DNA from: a virus
IMG/VR virus record: IMGVR_UViG_3300021960_000182
Span: 1-40,530 of that record
Length of the DNA: 40,530 nt
Strand: one strand, 5' to 3'
Translations under genes and position numbers: made by a program
The notes under the pieces: model-generated
The model's database searches: none
Told to the model about the DNA's origin: nothing
The model's input: only the letters and a program-made list of their open reading frames with translations
Shown here: positions 37,321-40,530 of the stretch, piece after piece
Layout of the letters: each line of letters opens with the position of its first letter
Numbering within the stretch: the stretch's first letter is position 1

Positions 37321-37517
37321 CGCCTTAAGTTCCATGCGCGGATGCAAACTTCATCCGGCTCATCTGTGTTGTAAAATCGAACGGTAGGCCCTTGAGCATG
37401 GCAATCGTCACAAAAGACGCGCCATTCCGAATTCCCTAGCGATGGCGGCACGGGGTAAACATTCTTGCATCCGCAAAATGAGCATGGTGCTGCCTCAATT
37501 GGAATATCCTGTATCAT
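37317..37517 (-). CDS. Lar-like restriction alleviation protein
   Basis: A 66-residue zinc-ribbon protein: APCSFCGCKNV near the start, WRVFCDDCHAQGPTVRF in the middle and EVCIRAWNLR at the end. This C-x2-C-G, C-x2-C-x-A-x-G-P and A-x-W-N-x-R pattern is that of the Lar/restriction-alleviation family (PF14354). Family members reduce cutting of phage DNA by host type I systems. ATG 37517 has AAGGA six bases upstream; ATG 37526 has none. An early gene beside other small unknowns, a sensible place for counter-defence. Confidence 0.8.
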   Translation of the reverse strand: MIQDIPIEAAPCSFCGCKNVYPVPPSLGNSEWRVFCDDCHAQGPTVRFYNTDEPDEVCIRAWNLRR

Positions 37518-37518
37518 A

Positions 37519-37737
37519 TCAATCATCCTTCGCAGGGGAGTGTTGGCGAGCAAAATCAGCGCCAGCCCGATAGGCTTCCTCATAGCAATCAATGACAGCA
37601 GCAAGAATGCGCTCCCGCGATCCGTTCAGCGTGTAATTGCCAAGCGATAAACCAGCGGCGCGCAGGATGCGTTCGGCATGGTCGCGAACTGCATCTGCAA
37701 TTTTATCTGAATTTGTGATAATGGGCTTGTCAGCCAT
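37519..37737 (-). CDS. Early protein of unknown function (72 aa)
   Basis: A 72-residue helical protein (MADKPIITNSDKIADAVRDH, RILRAAGLSLGNYTLNGSRE, AVIDCYEEAYRAGADFARQH). GGAG lies six to seven bases before ATG 37737, which decides against the longer in-frame reading to 37788. Family not recognised. Confidence 0.7.
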   Translation of the reverse strand: MADKPIITNSDKIADAVRDHAERILRAAGLSLGNYTLNGSRERILAAVIDCYEEAYRAGADFARQHSPAKDD

Positions 37738-37784
37738 AGGACGCTCCAATCGTCTTGCGGTTAGGGCCGGGTGAGGTTGCCGCC

Positions 37785-38096
37785 TCATTTCCGGCCCGAA
37801 TAGTTTTCCAAGGTAACGCTATTCTCCTGCGCAAGGATTTTGAAAATTGAAATTCTTGGCGTTGCGTCCATTTTCTCGCGCCATTGAGTAGAATGCGACT
37901 TCTGCCCGAAGTGCTTCACGCAAAACTTGTCAGCCTTTTCGATAAAATCATCACATGACTTCATCACCGCTCGCGCCTCATCCGTTATGTCGCCGTGTGA
38001 CGGAGTGCAACACTCTCGAAAAGACTCGCGCTCATCTATGGCGTGGCTCATGGCCTCCCATATCAATTGCCATTCAGCTTTAGTTATCCGTGGCAT
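37785..38096 (-). CDS. Early protein of unknown function (103 aa)
   Basis: A 103-residue helical protein, MPRITKAEWQLIWEAMSHAI, then DERESFRECCTPSHGDITDE and a basic tail. Its initiation region, CAGGAGAATAGCGATG, is identical to that of the 56-residue gene upstream. Family not recognised. Confidence 0.7.
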   Translation of the reverse strand: MPRITKAEWQLIWEAMSHAIDERESFRECCTPSHGDITDEARAVMKSCDDFIEKADKFCVKHFGQKSHSTQWREKMDATPRISIFKILAQENSVTLENYSGRK

Positions 38097-38119
38097 CGCT
38101 ATTCTCCTGTTGGCCTACC

Positions 38120-38290
38120 TCAATCATTGGGCACGGCCTTTTTGCGTTCGGCGTTTTCGGCTGCGCGTTTGTGTATCTCGCTTGCGTCAAGGCGGCTGTC
38201 CTTGAGGTATTTAACCCACGCCTGATATAAGCCACGCTCTTTGCGTGTGGGCTTCCTGCGAGGTTGCATTTCGCTCCAATCAATCTGCAT
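38120..38290 (-). CDS. Small basic early protein (56 aa), complete copy
   Basis: Starts MQIDWSEMQPRRKPTRKERG and continues LYQAWVKYLKDSRLDASEIH, then a lysine-rich end. AGGAGA lies six bases before ATG 38290. Its first 24 codons are identical to those at 1-73 because they lie in the 127-bp repeat. The final segment (KRAAENAERKKAVPND) is basic and helical. Function unknown. Confidence 0.7.
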   Translation of the reverse strand: MQIDWSEMQPRRKPTRKERGLYQAWVKYLKDSRLDASEIHKRAAENAERKKAVPND

Positions 38291-38344
38291 CGCTATTCTC
38301 CTGCTCAAATGCTGTAACGGCTTCGCGCAGTTTATCGTGTGTGT
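38218..38344. repeat. 127-bp exact direct repeat, right copy
   Basis: Identical to bases 1-127, same orientation. Left of this copy the sequence continues into the complete 56-residue gene; right of it the sequence differs from the left copy after a further 21 bases. The dinucleotide change just after the exact repeat turns the TGA that ends the 74-residue gene at the left into sense codons at the right. Confidence 0.95.
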
Positions 38345-38351
38345 TTGTCAT
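38280..38351 (-). CDS. 23-residue early micropeptide, second copy
   Basis: MTNTHDKLREAVTAFEQENS then DAD, with GGAGCAAGG before the ATG. Differs from the 63-134 copy only at residue 3. It overlaps the end of the 113-residue gene and the start of the 56-residue gene. Confidence 0.45.
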   Translation of the reverse strand: MTNTHDKLREAVTAFEQENSDAD

Positions 38352-38673
38352 TACCTTGCTCCTGCTTATATTCACCGTTCTCGATAGCGTCGGCAATAGA
38401 CCTGTGCATGAAGCACGCTTGGCAGGAGCAGTCGCCATCTACGTTGTCGCGTAGCCAAGCCACAATCTGGCTCTCTACCTCAGCCTTTATCGCATCCTCC
38501 TCCTTTGGTAGGAACACCGCCTCACGGGGGACGTAATATGTCGTGCCTGAAATCCACGCCCAGTTTGACTGGCGGACAAAGTTCTTACCGTCTAGGCTAG
38601 TAGGCATATCAGGCGTCCAGTAGGGCGGCTTGCGCCCATGCGCCTTCGGGTTGTATTCGACATATTCAGACAT
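38332..38673 (-). CDS. Early protein of unknown function (113 aa)
   Basis: A 113-residue protein from ATG 38673 (GAGGAGCAA upstream). The first half is aromatic and polar (MSEYVEYNPKAHGRKPPYWT, WISGTTYYVPREAVFLP); the second has CSCQACFMHRSIADAIENGE, a possible zinc cluster with few cysteines. Its tail, QEQGNDKHTR, extends the QEQGND that ends the 74-residue gene on the left arm, so the two genes share a recombined 3' end. Confidence 0.7.
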   Translation of the reverse strand: MSEYVEYNPKAHGRKPPYWTPDMPTSLDGKNFVRQSNWAWISGTTYYVPREAVFLPKEEDAIKAEVESQIVAWLRDNVDGDCSCQACFMHRSIADAIENGEYKQEQGNDKHTR

Positions 38674-38887
38674 TGATTTGCTCCTCAACCATCAGCCCTC
38701 GTGCTTCACACGCACGGCGTAGGTGCACAGGCGACACGCCCCACAACCGCACGGCATCACCGTAGCGGCGGCACAACACGCGCAGGGCTTCCTCACTTAC
38801 TTTCAACTCCTGTCGGCGGCGCTCATGTTCGCGCAGGGCTTCGGCAGCCTCGCGTAGTATTGCTATCTCGTCGGTTACATCTGGCAT
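38666..38887 (-). CDS. Small conserved early protein (73 aa), paralogue of 127-351
   Basis: MPDVTDEIAILREAAEALRE onward, with the same C-terminal block (LCRRYGDAVRLWGVSP, HLRRAC) as the 74-residue protein at 127-351; about 50 of 62 aligned residues agree. DNA is clearly diverged, so it is an allele or an old duplicate, not part of the exact repeat. It overlaps the next gene by eight bases and its upstream neighbour by 13. Function unknown, DNA binding possible. Confidence 0.75.
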   Translation of the reverse strand: MPDVTDEIAILREAAEALREHERRRQELKVSEEALRVLCRRYGDAVRLWGVSPVHLRRACEARGLMVEEQINV

Positions 38888-39762
38888 ATGCCATCTCCTT
38901 CCACTCGATAGTCTTTATGGACAAACCCATCTGTCTCCCCCTTGACCATGCAAGGTTGAACCCAGTGGCGCACACCATTCTTGCTGGTGCGATAGTAGCC
39001 GCGCCTCAGGTGACTGCGGGGTGATGCATGTGTGCCACCTAGGTGCGCGGATTTCCGTTTCTTCTTGCCTATGGTTAGCACCTTATAGGTAAACAGAGGT
39101 GCCTTACCTCGCGCACGACGCATGCGGTTCTTAGATGTATCCGGCTCTACCTCGTCAAACGACACCTGCATGTCGTGCACAGTCCTACAAAAGTCTAGGT
39201 AGGCCCATAGCTCATCCCCGAAGTCGGAAGCCATTACATTGAAGAATTTATTCATATCACCATCACAATGCATCAGCATACTGGCGCATGTGTGAAGAAG
39301 GTAAGGCACAATCAGGCATGTGGACGACAAACCTGTTTCGGGGTGGAGTTGGAAGATATCCTTCTGGTCATACGCTATACGGAAGCTAACAGGGGGAGCC
39401 ATCCATCGCCCGTCTATATCCCTATGTGCGATAGCCATTAACTCTGCGTAGTCACCCCTATCAAACACCACAACGATACGTTTAGACGACCTGTGGGGTT
39501 GGATTACTTCAGGTTTGTGGTCACCTACGAACTCAAACACACAGACAGGGTAAGGCGGACGTAACATCTCGCCACCAAAACATAGCGACTTCTTTATCTT
39601 ACGGTCCGTCATGATAGCCCCGTAGGGGAGAGCAAATAAGATACCCTCTCGCCGTGCGGCGGCGTTAAAATCTTCGGCTCTCTCTAGGTCATCACGAGGA
39701 ATGCTACGCTTAGTCTTTGGCCAAGCATCGAGATATTCAGTGAAAAATTGCCCCGGTTGCAT
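38875..39762 (-). CDS. Early protein of unknown function (295 aa)
   Basis: The largest unknown of the right arm. The N-terminal two thirds are mixed alpha-beta (PYGAIMTDRKIKKSLCFGGE, IVVVFDRGDYAELMAIAHRD). The C-terminal 65 residues are basic: THASPRSHLRRGYYRTSKNG then VRHWVQPCMVKGETDGFVHK. The block H-x-S-P-x-x-H-x-R-R-G-x-x-R-T with a following H/R-W-V-x-P recurs at the ends of phage hypothetical proteins, where its role is unknown. Codon use is less GC-biased than in the left arm. It overlaps the nuclease stop by one base. Confidence 0.8.
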   Translation of the reverse strand: MQPGQFFTEYLDAWPKTKRSIPRDDLERAEDFNAAARREGILFALPYGAIMTDRKIKKSLCFGGEMLRPPYPVCVFEFVGDHKPEVIQPHRSSKRIVVVFDRGDYAELMAIAHRDIDGRWMAPPVSFRIAYDQKDIFQLHPETGLSSTCLIVPYLLHTCASMLMHCDGDMNKFFNVMASDFGDELWAYLDFCRTVHDMQVSFDEVEPDTSKNRMRRARGKAPLFTYKVLTIGKKKRKSAHLGGTHASPRSHLRRGYYRTSKNGVRHWVQPCMVKGETDGFVHKDYRVEGDGICQM

Positions 39763-40082
39763 CAGCCTAACCTTTCCATGACAGTTCCCGACTTGAGCCT
39801 ACGCACAAGGTCGCGCACAATGTCCCAGTTAGTCTCATCGACCACTACAGCTACGCCGTTACTACGACGTATATCCTCCAGCTCCTTCAGTTGCAGGGCG
39901 GTGGGTTTGTTGCCCCCCGCCTTACACTCGATGCCAAGGAAGTGGCCATTTACACATGCCACGATATCAGGGACGCCGCTGCGTCCATATCCATGCGTCG
40001 CCGGAAAGAAGTAATATGCGCCCTCGGATTTAAGGACGGACACGACTTTGTCCTTGACGACCTTCTCAGGGGTCTTCGCCAT
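39762..40082 (-). CDS. Second VRR-NUC nuclease (106 aa)
   Basis: A 106-residue PD-(D/E)xK nuclease: MAKTPEKVVKDKVVSVLKSE, then GVPDIVACVNGHFLGIECKA with D39, E52 and K54, then KPTALQ. It is a different protein from the 28321-28596 nuclease, with which it shares only the core motif. AAGGAGCAA precedes ATG 40082. It is the first gene after the right-hand early promoter. Probable role in DNA repair, replication intermediates or host DNA breakdown. Confidence 0.88.
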   Translation of the reverse strand: MAKTPEKVVKDKVVSVLKSEGAYYFFPATHGYGRSGVPDIVACVNGHFLGIECKAGGNKPTALQLKELEDIRRSNGVAVVVDETNWDIVRDLVRRLKSGTVMERLG

Positions 40083-40100
40083 GATGTTTGCTCCTTGATG

Positions 40101-40143
40101 AATATATTCCCTAACCAATTTACTTTGTCAATAGTTTAGGGAA
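40101..40143 (-). promoter_or_regulatory. Right early promoter with flanking 8-bp inverted repeat
   Basis: On the minus strand TTGACA (40131-40126) and TATATT (40106-40101) lie 19 bases apart. TTCCCTAA (40107-40114) and TTAGGGAA (40136-40143) are perfect complements bracketing the -35 box, as expected for a repressor operator. TTCCCTA and TACTTTGT (40121-40128) also occur at the left early promoter (3191-3208). The right arm overlaps the end of the upstream gene. Confidence 0.5.
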
Positions 40144-40530
40144 GCAAGTAGAATGTAGTCTGGCTGATGCGTACACCGAAGCCATCAATCACCTCTTCGT
40201 CTTCCACCAGCTTGAGCACACCCAGCTTGGTGCGTGTATCCTCGTCCAGCTGCGATGCGGTGAGCATCTCTGTAGTGCCATTGCGCTGCACAATGTAGCG
40301 GTCCTTGTAGAGGATGACCAACGCGCCCTTCTCGTCATGGTGTGCAGTAGCTATGCTTCGTATAGTTTTGATACGTTCGTTAAGCGGTATCAATTCATCT
40401 ATGCTAGCAGCAGGAGCACCATAGCCCTCAAGTATAGGTTTCATACGGTCCATGTTGAGCGCGATGTATGTCAGCATGGCAGGTGTGACCTTACCCCACA
40501 CATCGTTGAACTCACGGTCGGTGCGCCACT
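40136..40530 (-). CDS. Early protein, 5' end beyond the window
   Basis: The frame is open to the right edge (about 131 codons visible) and ends at the TAA in 40136-40138. Upstream of a possible GTG at 40501 it reads WRTDREFNDV, which looks coding, so the true start is probably outside. Visible sequence: MLTYIALNMDRMKPILEGYG, SIDELIPLNERIKTIRSIAT, LVILYKDRYIVQRNG, ending GVRISQTTFYLLP. A mixed alpha-beta protein of unknown family. Confidence 0.7.
   Translation of the reverse strand, partial: WRTDREFNDVWGKVTPAMLTYIALNMDRMKPILEGYGAPAASIDELIPLNERIKTIRSIATAHHDEKGALVILYKDRYIVQRNGTTEMLTASQLDEDTRTKLGVLKLVEDEEVIDGFGVRISQTTFYLLP

Noticed and set aside
1-40530. Direct terminal repeat marking linear genome ends
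   Set aside because: The second copy is 2.2 kb inside the right edge and the sequence continues beyond it, so it is not a pair of window termini.
1-40530. Lysogeny module or tRNA genes
   Set aside because: No integrase, excisionase, CI-like repressor or convincing tRNA cloverleaf was seen by reading; small unknown genes leave some doubt about a repressor.

Overview
The window is most of the genome of a tailed, short-tailed (P22-like, podovirus-type) bacteriophage with GC-rich DNA. The evidence is a nearly complete P22-order virion cassette: terminase small and large subunits, portal, scaffold, coat, gp4-like, gp10-like, needle, gp14-like and three ejection proteins. It is followed by a lysis cassette and a phage replication module. 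The nested Rz/Rz1-type spanin pair points to a Gram-negative host. I saw no integrase, excisionase or CI-type repressor, so a lytic lifestyle is likely but not proven. I saw no tRNA genes.

Layout. (1) 1-3154, minus strand: tightly packed small early genes, many coupled by ATGA overlaps, including a sliding-clamp-like protein, several one-helix membrane micropeptides and one gene broken by an in-frame TGA. (2) 3155-4064, non-coding: 13 exact copies of an octamer on both strands, a perfect inverted repeat, a strong G-quadruplex motif, a 12 percent GC tract, and a promoter-terminator pair just before the terminase. (3) 4065-25620, plus strand: packaging, head, tail-spike and ejection genes. Two pectate-lyase-fold spikes with visibly lower GC sit between portal and scaffold, and three UUCG-capped hairpins follow the coat gene. 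(4) 25640-26746, plus strand: lysis genes (coiled-coil membrane protein, M15 endolysin, holin, Rz, Rz1). (5) 28596-26714, minus strand: VRR-NUC nuclease, SNF2-like helicase and two small proteins. (6) 28694-35800, plus strand: DUF2800 protein, unknown protein, DNA methyltransferase, family A DNA polymerase, primase-helicase, then a strong terminator. (7) 40530-35875, minus strand: a second early arm with a Lar-like anti-restriction protein, a DnaJ-type zinc protein, a second VRR-NUC nuclease and many small unknowns.

How it fits together. Divergent transcription from the 3.2-4.0 kb control region would give early genes leftward and late genes rightward. The replication module has its own bidirectional control site at 28.6 kb (an 11-bp perfect inverted repeat). 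Polymerase, primase-helicase, nucleases and clamp-like protein would copy the DNA, the methyltransferase and Lar-like protein would counter host restriction, and the P22-like terminase would fill the heads.

The first 127 bases of the window are repeated exactly at 38218-38344 and then the two copies diverge into related but different gene sets. Bases 1-38217 may therefore be one closed circular genome and 38218-40530 an alternative early arm, either a co-occurring variant joined in assembly or a real duplication. The right edge cuts through a gene.
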